Shown: positions 9,319-17,447, counted from the first letter of the stretch. The stretch is DNA of 64,000 nt from Streptomyces monashensis (GCF_001866665.1 NZ_MLYO01000012.1:248001-312000), one strand, 5' to 3'. Made by a program: numbers and translations. The notes: generated by a model not told the origin, from the sequence alone.

Positions 9319-9918
9319 ATGACGACACCTCGGGATCTGTTCCTCGTCAGCCTGGACGTGCCCGGCGAGCACCCCGTCGAGCAGGGCGATCTGTCGCTCG
9401 CGCTCGCGGGTGCCGAACTCGTCGACCTGCTCGGCGTGCGTGCGCTCACGCTGGACGGTGAGCGCGTCGTGCCCGGCCCCGCCCTGACCACGGGCGACCG
9501 GATGCTGGACGAGGCCGGGGCGGCGCTCAGGCGGCAGGAGCCGTACGAGACGGTCGAGGACTGGCTGTGGCGCCGGGGCGAGGGGCTGGCGGCCGCCTAC
9601 CGGAACGCGCTGGAGTCCGAGGGGCAGCTCACCGCCGGCCGCCGCCACTGGCTGTCCCTGGACCCCGCCGAGCGCGTCCCGGCCGACACCCCGGCCCGGC
9701 AGCGGGCGGCCGACCGCTGGTGGTCCCGCGAACCGGTCCTCGCCGGCCTCGCCGGCATCCTCGCCATCGGCGAGGACCGCGCGGCCGAGGCCCCCACCGA
9801 GGAGGCCGTGATCACGGTCCTGGCGGCGGTCGGCGACGCGGTGCGCGAACTGGAGGGCGTCCGCACCCGCCGCCGCGTCGAGAACGCGGCCTTCGACAAC
9901 ATCTGGCGCGTTCCCTGA
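9319..9918 (+). CDS. GPP34 (GOLPH3-like) family protein
   Basis: The 199-residue protein opens with TTPRDLFLVSLD and continues with LSLALAGAELVDLLG and LDEAGAALRR, the signature of the GPP34 family (eukaryotic Golgi phosphoprotein 3 homologues, common and multi-copy in actinomycetes). The eukaryotic members bind phosphatidylinositol-4-phosphate at membranes; in Streptomyces the role is unknown. The ATG at 9319 was chosen over an in-frame upstream start at 9163, which would lie inside the GH30 gene; a GGGGGA stretch precedes the chosen start by about 10 bases. It may be cotranscribed with the GH30 gene 59 bp upstream, though the functions are not obviously linked. Confidence 0.85.
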   Translation: MTTPRDLFLVSLDVPGEHPVEQGDLSLALAGAELVDLLGVRALTLDGERVVPGPALTTGDRMLDEAGAALRRQEPYETVEDWLWRRGEGLAAAYRNALESEGQLTAGRRHWLSLDPAERVPADTPARQRAADRWWSREPVLAGLAGILAIGEDRAAEAPTEEAVITVLAAVGDAVRELEGVRTRRRVENAAFDNIWRVP

Positions 9919-9964
9919 GCCACGCCCGGCTCGGGGCGCGGCGTGAACCGCGCCGCCGGCAGTC

Positions 9965-11572
9965 CTACGGGGCCTCCACGCCCGCCCGCAGCAGACCGTA
10001 GGTGTACGCGTCCTCCAGGGCCTGCCAGGAGGCGGCGATGACGTTGTCCGCCACCCCGACCGTGGACCACTCGCCGCTGCCGTCGGAGGTGGAGATCAGG
10101 ACGCGGGTCGTGGACGAGGTGCCGTGCTTGCCCTCCAGGATGCGGACCTTGTAGTCGACCAGCTCCAGCGCGGCGAGCTGCGGGTAGATCTTCTCCAGGG
10201 CCACGCGCAGGGCGCGGTCGAGGGCGTTGACCGGGCCGTTGCCCTCCGCCGTGGCGACGATCCGCTCCTTCTTGGCCCACAGCTTCACCGTGGCCTCGTT
10301 GGCGTGGGTGCCGTCGGGGCGGTCCTCGACGATGGCCCGCCAGGACTCGACGTCGAAGTACTTCAGCGGGCGGCCCTCGACCTCGCCGCGCAGGAGGATC
10401 TCGAAGCTCGCGTCGGCCGCCTCGTAGGTGTAGCCCCTGAGCTCGCGCTCCTTCACCCGCTCGACCACCCGGCCGACCAGCTCGCGGTCGCCGCCGAGGT
10501 CGATGCCGAGCTCCTTGCCCTTCAGCTCGATGGAGGCGCGGCCCGCCATGTCGGACACGAGCATCCGCATGGTGTTGCCGACCAGCTCGGGGTCGATGTG
10601 CTGGTACAGGTCCGGGTCGACCTTGATCGCGGAGGCGTGCAGGCCGGCCTTGTGGGCGAAGGCGGAGACACCGACGTACGGCTGGTGGGTGGAGGGCGTG
10701 AGGTTGACGACCTCGGCGATGGCGTGCGAGATCCGGGTGGTCTCGCGGAGCCTGCCGTCGGGCAGCACCTTCTTGCCGTACTTCAGTTCCAGGGCGGCGA
10801 CGACCGGGAAGAGGTTGGCGTTGCCGACGCGCTCGCCGTAGCCGTTGGCCGTGCACTGCACGTGGGTCGCGCCCGCGTCGACGGCGGCGAGGGTGTTGGC
10901 GACCGCGCAGCCGGTGTCGTCCTGGGCGTGGATGCCGAGCCGGGCGCCGGTGTCGGCGAGGACCGTGGCGACGACGGCGTGGATCTGCGCGGGCAGCATG
11001 CCGCCGTTGGTGTCGCAGAGGATGACGACGTCGGCGCCCGCGTCCGAGGCCGCCCGGACGACCGCCTTCGCGTACTCGGGGTTGGCGCGGTAGCCGTCGA
11101 AGAAGTGCTCGCAGTCCACGAACACCCGGCGGCCCTGCTCGCGCAGGTGGGAGACGGTGTCGCGGACCATCTCCAGGTTCTCGTCCAGGGTGGTGCGCAG
11201 CGCCAGTTCCACATGGCGGTCGTGCGACTTGGCGACCAGCGTGATCACCGGGGCGCCGGACGCGAGCAGGGCCTGGACCTGGGGGTCCTCGGACGCCTTG
11301 GCACCGGCGCGGCGGGTGGCGCCGAAGGCGACCAGCTGGGCGTGCCGGAAGTCGATCTCGGCCTGGGCGCGGGCGAAGAACTCGGTGTCCCGGGGGTTCG
11401 CTCCGGGCCAGCCGCCCTCGATGAAGCCGACGCCGAAGTCGTCCAGGTGCCGTGCGATGGCGAGCTTGTCCGCGACGGTGAGGTTGATGCCCTCGCGCTG
11501 CGCGCCGTCGCGCAGCGTGGTGTCGAAGACGTGGAACGAGTCGTCGAGCTCGTTGGTTGCCGTCTCGGTCAT
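9965..11572 (-). CDS. cimA: Citramalate synthase / 2-isopropylmalate synthase family enzyme
   Basis: The 535-residue product is a DRE-TIM metallolyase: FHVFDTTLRDGAQREGINL at the N terminus, HAQDDTGCAVANTLAAVDAGATHVQCTANGYGERVGN in the barrel, and a C-terminal LeuA-type regulatory domain from about residue 385 (SFEILLRGEVEGR, VDYKVRILEGKHGTSSTTRVLI). The subfamily with HVQCTANGYGERVGN and a long C-domain is usually annotated as (R)-citramalate synthase, which condenses acetyl-CoA with pyruvate for isoleucine synthesis; 2-isopropylmalate synthase is the alternative. AGGAG sits 9 bases before the ATG at 11572. The frame stays open a further 258 bp upstream through a hairpin leader, which I treat as untranslated. 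It lies near leuB and ilvE. Confidence 0.85.
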   Translation of the reverse strand: MTETATNELDDSFHVFDTTLRDGAQREGINLTVADKLAIARHLDDFGVGFIEGGWPGANPRDTEFFARAQAEIDFRHAQLVAFGATRRAGAKASEDPQVQALLASGAPVITLVAKSHDRHVELALRTTLDENLEMVRDTVSHLREQGRRVFVDCEHFFDGYRANPEYAKAVVRAASDAGADVVILCDTNGGMLPAQIHAVVATVLADTGARLGIHAQDDTGCAVANTLAAVDAGATHVQCTANGYGERVGNANLFPVVAALELKYGKKVLPDGRLRETTRISHAIAEVVNLTPSTHQPYVGVSAFAHKAGLHASAIKVDPDLYQHIDPELVGNTMRMLVSDMAGRASIELKGKELGIDLGGDRELVGRVVERVKERELRGYTYEAADASFEILLRGEVEGRPLKYFDVESWRAIVEDRPDGTHANEATVKLWAKKERIVATAEGNGPVNALDRALRVALEKIYPQLAALELVDYKVRILEGKHGTSSTTRVLISTSDGSGEWSTVGVADNVIAASWQALEDAYTYGLLRAGVEAP

Positions 11573-11682
11573 GGTCTCAAGGCTCCTGTTGTGAATCTTC
11601 GGTCTTACCGGAATGACCGGCTCCACCGTCCCCCCAATGGTCCCTCGCGCTCCGCTCCCGGCTGAAGGTGGGCCGGAAAACG

Positions 11683-11749
11683 AAAAAACCCCTCGCGGGT
11701 GCGAGAGGTCTGCGCGCGGGTCGAGGACGACGGTGGCCACCCGCACCCG
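11683..11749 (-). promoter_or_regulatory. Probable transcription attenuator upstream of cimA
   Basis: On the minus strand an 8-bp stem (11689-11696 with 11701-11708, one G-U) followed by a six-T run (11683-11688) forms an intrinsic terminator 110 bp before cimA. An upstream octamer at 11742-11749 is a perfect complement of 11696-11703, which includes the loop and both stem borders, so pairing there would prevent the terminator. It could also simply end the upstream MHS transporter transcript, but the antiterminator pairing favours attenuation. No short stop-terminated leader peptide rich in Ile/Leu/Val was found. Confidence 0.6.
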
Positions 11750-11857
11750 TTCGTACGAGGTGGTCACTGCGGACCGGCGCGCCTGCTGCCCATAATCATG
11801 GCGAACGAGAGCACGGGGGCAGTCTGGCACAGCGTCGCCCCCGGCTCACGGACCGTC

Positions 11858-13168
11858 TCAGGATGCGGTCGTCAGACTGGACTCCCCGGACCCCTGTGCG
11901 GCCTGCACCCTGGCCAGATCCAGATCCTTCGTCTCCCGCATGGCGAGGTACACCACGAGCGACACGGCGGCGCATCCGGCCACGTACCAGAAGAAGCCGG
12001 ACTCGATACCGGCGTTCTTGAACCACAGGGCCACGTATTCCGCCGTACCGCCGAACAGGGCGTTGGCGACGGCGTACGGCAGGGCCACGCCGAGGGCGCG
12101 GATGCCGGTCGGGAACAGCTCGGCCTTCACACAGGCGTTGATGGAGGTGTAGCCGGTGACGACGAGCAGCGCGAGCAGGCAGAGGCCGAGGGCGGGCCAG
12201 TAGCCGTTCGCGCGCCCCAGCAGGGTCATGATCGGCACCGTGAGGACGGTGGAGCCGACCGCGAAGGTGATCAGCAGGGGACGCCGGCCGATCCGGTCCG
12301 ACAGCCGGCCCGCGAGCGGCTGGACGGCGGCGAAGACGATCAGCGCGGTGAAGGAGACGAGCGTCGCCGTCTGCTTGGACAGGCCCGCCGAGTTGGACAG
12401 GTACTTCGTCAGGTACGTGGTGTACGTGTAGTACGCCACGGTGCCGCCCATGGTGAGCGCGATGACGAGGAACGCCTCCCGCCTGTGCTGCCACAGGGCG
12501 CGCAGGGTGCCGCGCTCGGCGGCGTGCGAGTCGTCCTCCTCGTAGACCTCGGTCTCCAGCATGCTGCGGCGCAGGTAGAAGATGACCGCCGCGCCGAGCG
12601 CGCCCACGACGAACGGGATGCGCCAGCCGTAGCTGTGCAGCGCGGAGTCGGACATCGTCCGCTGGAGGACGATCTGGAGGCCGAGGCCGAGGATCTGGCC
12701 GGCGGTCATGGACACGTACTGGAAGCTGGAGGCGAAGCCGCGGTTCGCCGGGTCCGAGGCCTCGGTCAGATAGGTCGCGCTGGCCGCGTACTCGCCGCCC
12801 ACCGACAGGCCCTGCAGCAGCCGGGCGACGAGCAGGACGAACGCGCCGCCGTACCCGGCGACCGCGTACGTCGGCGCGACGGCTATCAGGATCGCCGAGA
12901 CCGACATCAGCGTGACGGTCAGGGTCAGCGCCGCCTTGCGCCCCTTGCGGTCGCCGACCCGGCCGAGCAGCCAGCCGCCCACGGGCCGCATGAAGAACCC
13001 GACCGCGAAGATGCCGGCCGTGTTCATGAGCTGGGCGGTGGAGTCGCCGCTCGGGAAGAACGCGCCGGCGAAGTAGGTGGCGAAGCTCGCGTACACGAAC
13101 CAGTCGAACCACTCGACCATGTTCCCGGCCGACCCGACCCAGATCTTCTTCCAGTGTTGTCGTCCCAT
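11858..13168 (-). CDS. MHS-family (metabolite:H+ symporter) MFS transporter
   Basis: A 436-residue, 12-TM major facilitator. The N terminus has the metabolite:H+ symporter signature GNMVEWFDWFVYASFATYFAG and FMRPVGGWLLGRVGDRKGRK between TM2 and TM3, and QGLSVGGEYAASATYLTEAS in TM4-5, as in KgtP, ShiA and ProP-type carriers for dicarboxylates, shikimate, betaines or related metabolites. It is the last gene of a run that begins with the urease-like genes and it follows the TetR gene by 53 bp, so it may import or export the substrate handled by that cluster. The precise substrate cannot be read from sequence. Confidence 0.85.
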   Translation of the reverse strand: MGRQHWKKIWVGSAGNMVEWFDWFVYASFATYFAGAFFPSGDSTAQLMNTAGIFAVGFFMRPVGGWLLGRVGDRKGRKAALTLTVTLMSVSAILIAVAPTYAVAGYGGAFVLLVARLLQGLSVGGEYAASATYLTEASDPANRGFASSFQYVSMTAGQILGLGLQIVLQRTMSDSALHSYGWRIPFVVGALGAAVIFYLRRSMLETEVYEEDDSHAAERGTLRALWQHRREAFLVIALTMGGTVAYYTYTTYLTKYLSNSAGLSKQTATLVSFTALIVFAAVQPLAGRLSDRIGRRPLLITFAVGSTVLTVPIMTLLGRANGYWPALGLCLLALLVVTGYTSINACVKAELFPTGIRALGVALPYAVANALFGGTAEYVALWFKNAGIESGFFWYVAGCAAVSLVVYLAMRETKDLDLARVQAAQGSGESSLTTAS

Positions 13169-13221
13169 GGGCCGTTACCTGCCCGGCCCCGGAGAAAAGG
13201 ATTCCCTCACCCCGCCCGCGG

Positions 13222-13827
13222 CTACGGACTCAGCAGCGAGTCGGCGATGAACTCCCGTACGTGCGCGAGCACTTGACCGCGGTCCGTGCCGCGCAGCCCG
13301 ATGGCGACGTGGATGGAGAACCCGTCCAGCAGCGCGCGCAGGCGTGCCGCGAAGCGGTCGGCGTCGACCCGGCGGAACTCCCCCCGGGAGATACCCTCGG
13401 CGATCAGCGCGACCAGGTCGCGGTGCCAGGCGCCCTCGATCGCGGCCTGCCGGGTGCGCGCGTCGTCGTCGGCGTTCTGCGAGCGGTTCCACACCTCCAG
13501 CCACAGCGTCCAGTGCGGATCGCGGTGGCCGTCGGGGACGTACAGGTCGACGTAGGCCGTGAGCCGCTCGTGCGCGGTGCCGGGGCGGGTGAGCAGGCGG
13601 CCGCGTTCGGCGCCCAGCCGGCCCTCGCTCCACTCCAGGGCCTGGAGCAGCAGCTCGTCCTTGGAGCGGAAGTAGTAGAGGAGATGGCCGCTGCTCATCC
13701 CGACCTCGCGGCCGAGCGCCGCCATGGTGAGCTTCTCCAGACCGCGCTCGGCGATCATGTCCATGGCGACGGCGAGCACCTCCTCGCGCGGCGGCGCGTT
13801 CTTCCGCGCCCGTGCCGCACCGGCCAT
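13222..13827 (-). CDS. TetR-family transcriptional regulator
   Basis: The 201-residue product has an N-terminal TetR helix-turn-helix (EEVLAVAMDMIAERGLEKLTMAALGREVGMSSGHLLYYFRSKDELL, residues about 15-60) and a helical C-terminal ligand domain. The phrase SSGHLLYYFRSKDEL and the C-domain with YVPDGHRDPHWTLWLEVW resemble BetI-like TetR regulators of nitrogen compounds. It sits between the agmatine-deiminase-type gene (45 bp upstream) and the MHS transporter, and two similar TetR-sized palindromes occur in the divergent promoter 3.5 kb away, making it the best candidate controller of the whole cluster including the NCS1 permease. Confidence 0.9.
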   Translation of the reverse strand: MAGAARARKNAPPREEVLAVAMDMIAERGLEKLTMAALGREVGMSSGHLLYYFRSKDELLLQALEWSEGRLGAERGRLLTRPGTAHERLTAYVDLYVPDGHRDPHWTLWLEVWNRSQNADDDARTRQAAIEGAWHRDLVALIAEGISRGEFRRVDADRFAARLRALLDGFSIHVAIGLRGTDRGQVLAHVREFIADSLLSP

Positions 13828-13872
13828 CCGTCTCTCCTACACGTTCACGCCTGCGTGTTCACGCCTACATGC

Positions 13873-14913
13873 TCACACCTTCGGCTGCTGCTGGGTGATG
13901 CAGTGGATGCCGCCGCCACCCGCGAAGATCGTACGCGCGTCCACCAGGGTGACCGTCCGCTCGGGGAAGAGCCGGCGGAAGATCCCGGCGGCGATCTCGT
14001 CGCGCGGGTCGTCGAAGCCGCACAGCACGACGCCGCCGTTGCACAGGTAGTGGTTGATGTAGGAGTAGTCGGCCCAGTGGCCGTCGGCCTCCAGGACGGT
14101 CGGGGCCGGCACCTCGACGACCTCCAGCGCCCGGCCGCGCGCGTCGGTCGCCGACCTCAGGCGGCCGATGACCTCCTTGGTGACCTCGAAGTCGGGGTGC
14201 GCGGGGTCCGGCTGGTGGTGCGCGACGACGACACCGGGGCGGGCGAAGGCGGCGACGATGTCGACGTGGCCGAGGGTGCCGAAGCCGTAGGGAGGGTAGT
14301 CGCCGGTCAGGCCGCGCGGGAGCCAGACGGCCTTGCTGGTGCCGAGGTGGGCGTGGATCTCGGCCTCGACCTCCTCCTTCGACCAGTGCGGGTTGCGTTC
14401 GGGGCCGAGCTGCACGGTCTCGGTGAGCAGCACGGTGCCCTCGCCGTCGACGTGGATCGCGCCGCCCTCGTTGACCAGCCGCGAGGCGTACGTCTTCGCG
14501 CCCGCGAGGTCGGACACGTACGCGGCGATCTTCGCGTCGTGCTCCCAGCGGGCCCAGTCCTGGGCACCCCAGCCGTTGAACGTCCAGTCCACGGCGGCGA
14601 GTTCGCCCTTGCCGCCGGTGAGGAAGGTCGGGCCGACGTCCCGCATCCAGGCGTCGTCCAGCTCGCGCTCGACGGTCTCGATCTCCGGGCCGAGCAGCGC
14701 CCGCGCCTCGGCGGTCTGGCCGGGGCCGCAGACCACGGTCACCGGCTCGAAGCGGCGGATCGCGCGGGCCACGGACGCCCAGGCGCGGCGGGACGCGGCG
14801 AGGTCGTCCGGGTCGTCGAAGGTGGGATTGGGGCCCGGCCACGCCATCCAGGTGCGCTCGTGCGGGGTCCATTCGGCGGGCATACGGAAGCCGTCGGCGG
14901 CGGGGGTGGTCAT
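13873..14913 (-). CDS. Agmatine deiminase family protein (peptidylarginine-deiminase fold)
   Basis: The 346-residue enzyme has the agmatine deiminase framework: MPAEWTPHERTWMAWP at the N terminus, DAWMRDVGPTF (about residue 90), NEGGAIHVDGEGT, a GHVD motif with the general-acid His (about residue 215), and GGGGIHCITQQQP with the catalytic Cys near residue 337. The family converts agmatine to N-carbamoylputrescine and ammonia. The segment before GHVD reads TGDYPPYGFGTLGHVD, where I would expect DETNGHVDN in well-studied agmatine deiminases, so substrate choice may differ. It starts 11 bp after the urease alpha-like gene and is almost surely cotranscribed with it. The ATG at 14913 is preceded by GAAGGA. 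Confidence 0.85.
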   Translation of the reverse strand: MTTPAADGFRMPAEWTPHERTWMAWPGPNPTFDDPDDLAASRRAWASVARAIRRFEPVTVVCGPGQTAEARALLGPEIETVERELDDAWMRDVGPTFLTGGKGELAAVDWTFNGWGAQDWARWEHDAKIAAYVSDLAGAKTYASRLVNEGGAIHVDGEGTVLLTETVQLGPERNPHWSKEEVEAEIHAHLGTSKAVWLPRGLTGDYPPYGFGTLGHVDIVAAFARPGVVVAHHQPDPAHPDFEVTKEVIGRLRSATDARGRALEVVEVPAPTVLEADGHWADYSYINHYLCNGGVVLCGFDDPRDEIAAGIFRRLFPERTVTLVDARTIFAGGGGIHCITQQQPKV

Positions 14914-14924
14914 ACGGAGGTCCT

Positions 14925-16619
14925 TCACAGGAAGTAGAGGCGGTTCAGGGAGACCGAGTCGGCGGGCCGCGAGCGGAGCGGGTCGCCGTCGAGGGTGACC
15001 AGTCCGGTGTGCTGGTCGACGTCCACCGCGCCGACCCGGGCGTTCAGCCGCAGGTCGGCGGGGCCGATCCCGCGCGTGCCGCGCACGGCGACGCGACGGC
15101 GGCGGGTGGGCATCGTGTCGCCGCCCTGGTCGAGGGCGGCCTGCGCGACGAAGGCGACCGAGATGTCGGCGGCCGTCGCGCCGTACGCGCCGAACTGCGG
15201 GCCCAGTACGAGGGGTTCGCACGTGTCGGTGGCCGCATTGGGATCGCCGACGACGCCGTACGCCGGGAAGCCCGACTTGAGGACGAGCTGCGGCTTGGCG
15301 CCGAAGTACTCCGGGCGCCACAGCACGATGTCGGCGAGCTTGCCGACCTCGATCGAGCCGACCTCGTGCGCGAGGCCGTGGGCGATGGCGGGGTTGATGG
15401 TCAGCTTGGCCATGTAGCGCAGGACACGGGCGTTGTCGTCGCCCTCGCCGTCGCCGTCCAGGGGACCCAGCTCGGCCTTCATCTTGCCGGCCATGGCGAA
15501 CGTACGGCGCACGGTCTCACCGGCGCGGCCCATGCCCTGGGCGTCGGAGGAGGTGATGCCGATCGCGCCCAGGTCGTGCAGCACGTCCTCGGCGCCCATG
15601 GTGCCGGCCCGGATCCGGTCGCGGGCCATGGCGGCGTCGCCGGGCAGGTCGGGCTTGAGGTCGTGGACGGAGACGATCATGCCGTAGTGCTCGGCGACCG
15701 CGTCCCGGCCGAAGGGCAGGGTGGGGTTGGTGGAGGAGCCGATGACGTTCGGGACACCGGCCATCTTCAGTACGTTGGGCACGTGTCCGCCGCCGCAGCC
15801 CTCGATGTGGAAGGCGTGGATCGTACGGCCTTCGAGGACGCGAAGGGTGTCCTCGACCGAGAGGCACTCGTTCAACCCGTCGCTGTGCAGGGCGACCTGG
15901 ACGTCGTGCTCCTCGGCGACGCGCAGGGCCGTGTCCAGGGCGCGGGTGTGGGCGCCCATGTCCTCGTGCACCTTGAAGCCGCAGGCGCCGCCCTCGGCCA
16001 GCGCCTCGATCAGCGGCGCGTCGGACGAGGACGAACCCCGGCCCAGGAAGCCGACGTTGACCGGCCAGGCGTCGAAGGCGTTGAAGGCGTGTCTGAGCGC
16101 CCAGGGCGAGTTCACGCCGACGCCCCAGACCGGGCCGAACTCCTGCCCGATGACCGTGGTCACGCCGGAGGCGAGCGAGGCCTCCATGATGCGCGGCGAC
16201 AGCAGGTGGACATGGGTGTCGACGGCACCGGCGGTGGCGATGAGCCCCTCGCCGGACACGATCGACGTGCCTGTGCCGACGACGACGTCCACCCCGTCGA
16301 GGGTGTCGGGGTTGCCGGCCCGCCCGATGGCGCAGATGCGGCCTTCCCGGATGCCGATGGAGACCTTCCGGATGCCTTGCGCGGCATCGATCACGACAAC
16401 GTTGCTGATGACGACGTCGCAGGTCTCGCGGACGGCGGCGGCCTTCAGGTGCAGTCCGTCGCGGGCGGTCTTGCCGAAGCCGGCCAGGAACTCGTCGCCG
16501 TGGCGCTGGGAGTCGGTCTCGACGCGGACGGTCAGCCCGGAGTCGCCGAGGCGGACGCGGTCGCCGGCGCGGGGGCCGTGGGTGGCGGCGTACTCGTAGG
16601 GGTTCATCGGGGGGGTCAT
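14925..16619 (-). CDS. ureC: Urease alpha-subunit paralogue with altered active-site flap
   Basis: At 564 residues it is full length for UreC. All six nickel ligands of urease are visible in order: the two His of DTHVHLL (about 135), the carbamylated Lys of CGFKVHED (about 214), His of ALHSDGLNE (about 243), His of FHIEGCGGGH (about 268) and Asp of SSDAQGMGR (about 358). The mobile flap differs: where ureases read VCHHLDP, this protein reads SVHDLKP (about residue 317), so the flap Cys is Val and the second His is Asp while the key His remains. Its start overlaps the gamma-beta gene stop (ATGA). No ureD, E, F or G is nearby. It may be a standard urease matured by distant accessory genes, or a hydrolase for a substituted urea. 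Confidence 0.85.
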   Translation of the reverse strand: MTPPMNPYEYAATHGPRAGDRVRLGDSGLTVRVETDSQRHGDEFLAGFGKTARDGLHLKAAAVRETCDVVISNVVVIDAAQGIRKVSIGIREGRICAIGRAGNPDTLDGVDVVVGTGTSIVSGEGLIATAGAVDTHVHLLSPRIMEASLASGVTTVIGQEFGPVWGVGVNSPWALRHAFNAFDAWPVNVGFLGRGSSSSDAPLIEALAEGGACGFKVHEDMGAHTRALDTALRVAEEHDVQVALHSDGLNECLSVEDTLRVLEGRTIHAFHIEGCGGGHVPNVLKMAGVPNVIGSSTNPTLPFGRDAVAEHYGMIVSVHDLKPDLPGDAAMARDRIRAGTMGAEDVLHDLGAIGITSSDAQGMGRAGETVRRTFAMAGKMKAELGPLDGDGEGDDNARVLRYMAKLTINPAIAHGLAHEVGSIEVGKLADIVLWRPEYFGAKPQLVLKSGFPAYGVVGDPNAATDTCEPLVLGPQFGAYGATAADISVAFVAQAALDQGGDTMPTRRRRVAVRGTRGIGPADLRLNARVGAVDVDQHTGLVTLDGDPLRSRPADSVSLNRLYFL

Positions 16620-17302
16620 CGGTTCTCCGCTCCCAGGTATCCGCAGGCCGCGGCCCTGCGCAGGGCCTCCTCCCGGGCGCCGGGCGCGTCCAGCGGCCCG
16701 TCGACCAGTCCGGCGAAGCCGATCGCGATCCGGTCGCCGCCGATCGGTACGAGGCCGACCTCGACGCGCTCCCCCGGGCCGAAGCGGACGGACGAACCGG
16801 CGGGCACGGCCAGGCGCGTCCCGTAGGCCGCCGCACGGTCGAAACGCAGGCGCGGGTTGGCCTCGAAGAAGTGGAAGTGCGAGGTGACGGAAACCGGCAC
16901 GGTCGCGGTGTTGGTGACCGACAGCCGTACGACCGCCTCCGGCTCGGTGTGCTCCGGGGCCGGGACCAGCGCGCCCGGGCCGTGTTCGCCCAGCGAGCCG
17001 CCGCCGATCGGGTCGGAGACGACCGCGAGGCGGGAGCCGTCGTCGAAGACGGCCTCGACCATCACCTCGGTGACGACGTCCGCGACGCCCGGCAGGACGT
17101 CGTCGGGGCCGAGCACCGCGCGGGCCGCCTCGATGGCCTCGGCGAGCCGCCTGCCGTCCCGGGCCGCCTCGCAGACGGTGTCCGCGATCAGCGCGGTCGC
17201 CTCGGGCACGTTCAGCCTGAGGCCGCGCGCCCGGCGGGCCCGGGCCAGCTCGGCGGCTCCGAAGAGCAGCAGCCGGTCACGTTCCGTGGGGGTCAGTCTC
17301 AC
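16616..17302 (-). CDS. ureAB: Fused urease gamma-beta subunit
   Basis: The 228-residue protein joins the urease gamma subunit (residues 1-100: LTPTERDRLLLFGAAELARARRARGLRLNVPEATALIADTV, and AVLGPDDVLPGVADVV) to the beta subunit (about 125-228: VRLSVTNTATVPVSVTSHFHFFEANPRLRFDRAAAYGTRLAVPAG, ending in EEALRRAAACGYLG). Such fusions are known in Helicobacter UreA; in Streptomyces they form a second urease locus separate from the classical one. GTG at 17300-17302 is preceded by a near-perfect AAGGAGGTG, which decides the start over an in-frame ATG at 17323 that overlaps it. It is the first gene of the operon and is coupled to the alpha paralogue by a 4-bp overlap. Confidence 0.9.
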   Translation of the reverse strand: MRLTPTERDRLLLFGAAELARARRARGLRLNVPEATALIADTVCEAARDGRRLAEAIEAARAVLGPDDVLPGVADVVTEVMVEAVFDDGSRLAVVSDPIGGGSLGEHGPGALVPAPEHTEPEAVVRLSVTNTATVPVSVTSHFHFFEANPRLRFDRAAAYGTRLAVPAGSSVRFGPGERVEVGLVPIGGDRIAIGFAGLVDGPLDAPGAREEALRRAAACGYLGAENR

Positions 17303-17330
17303 GTCGCGGCACCTCCTTGCCATCTCCCAC

Positions 17331-17347
17331 TTAGAACGCCACTCTAA
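17331..17347. promoter_or_regulatory. TetR-like operator, copy 1
   Basis: TTAGAACGCCACTCTAA is a 17-bp palindrome with TTAGA/TCTAA ends, 29 bp before the ureAB start. It matches copy 2 at 17400-17416 in 13 of 17 positions, in the same orientation, with a 69-bp centre spacing. Confidence 0.55.
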
Positions 17348-17399
17348 ACGCAGAATTCGCGAAACAGAAGCATTGACCTGTCGGCAAGGCTTCATGGAC

Positions 17400-17416
17400 A
17401 TTGAACGTCGCTCTAA
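17400..17416. promoter_or_regulatory. TetR-like operator, copy 2
   Basis: ATTGAACGTCGCTCTAA is a weaker second copy of the palindrome, 32 bp before the NCS1 permease start. A TTGACC hexamer at 17373-17378 between the copies could be the permease -35 element. The pair suggests coordinate control of both divergent units. Confidence 0.5.
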
Positions 17417-17447
17417 CTCTCTGGCGGTAGTCGAAGGAGACCCAGCC

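Noticed and set aside
11764..11799. Eleven-codon ORF MIMGSRRAGPQ as a cimA leader peptide
   Set aside because: No ribosome site and no run of branched-chain codons.
11573..11830. 86-residue N-terminal extension of cimA
   Set aside because: It would translate through an intrinsic terminator; a good AGGAG precedes the internal ATG and the family starts there. Kept only as an alternative in the attenuator finding.
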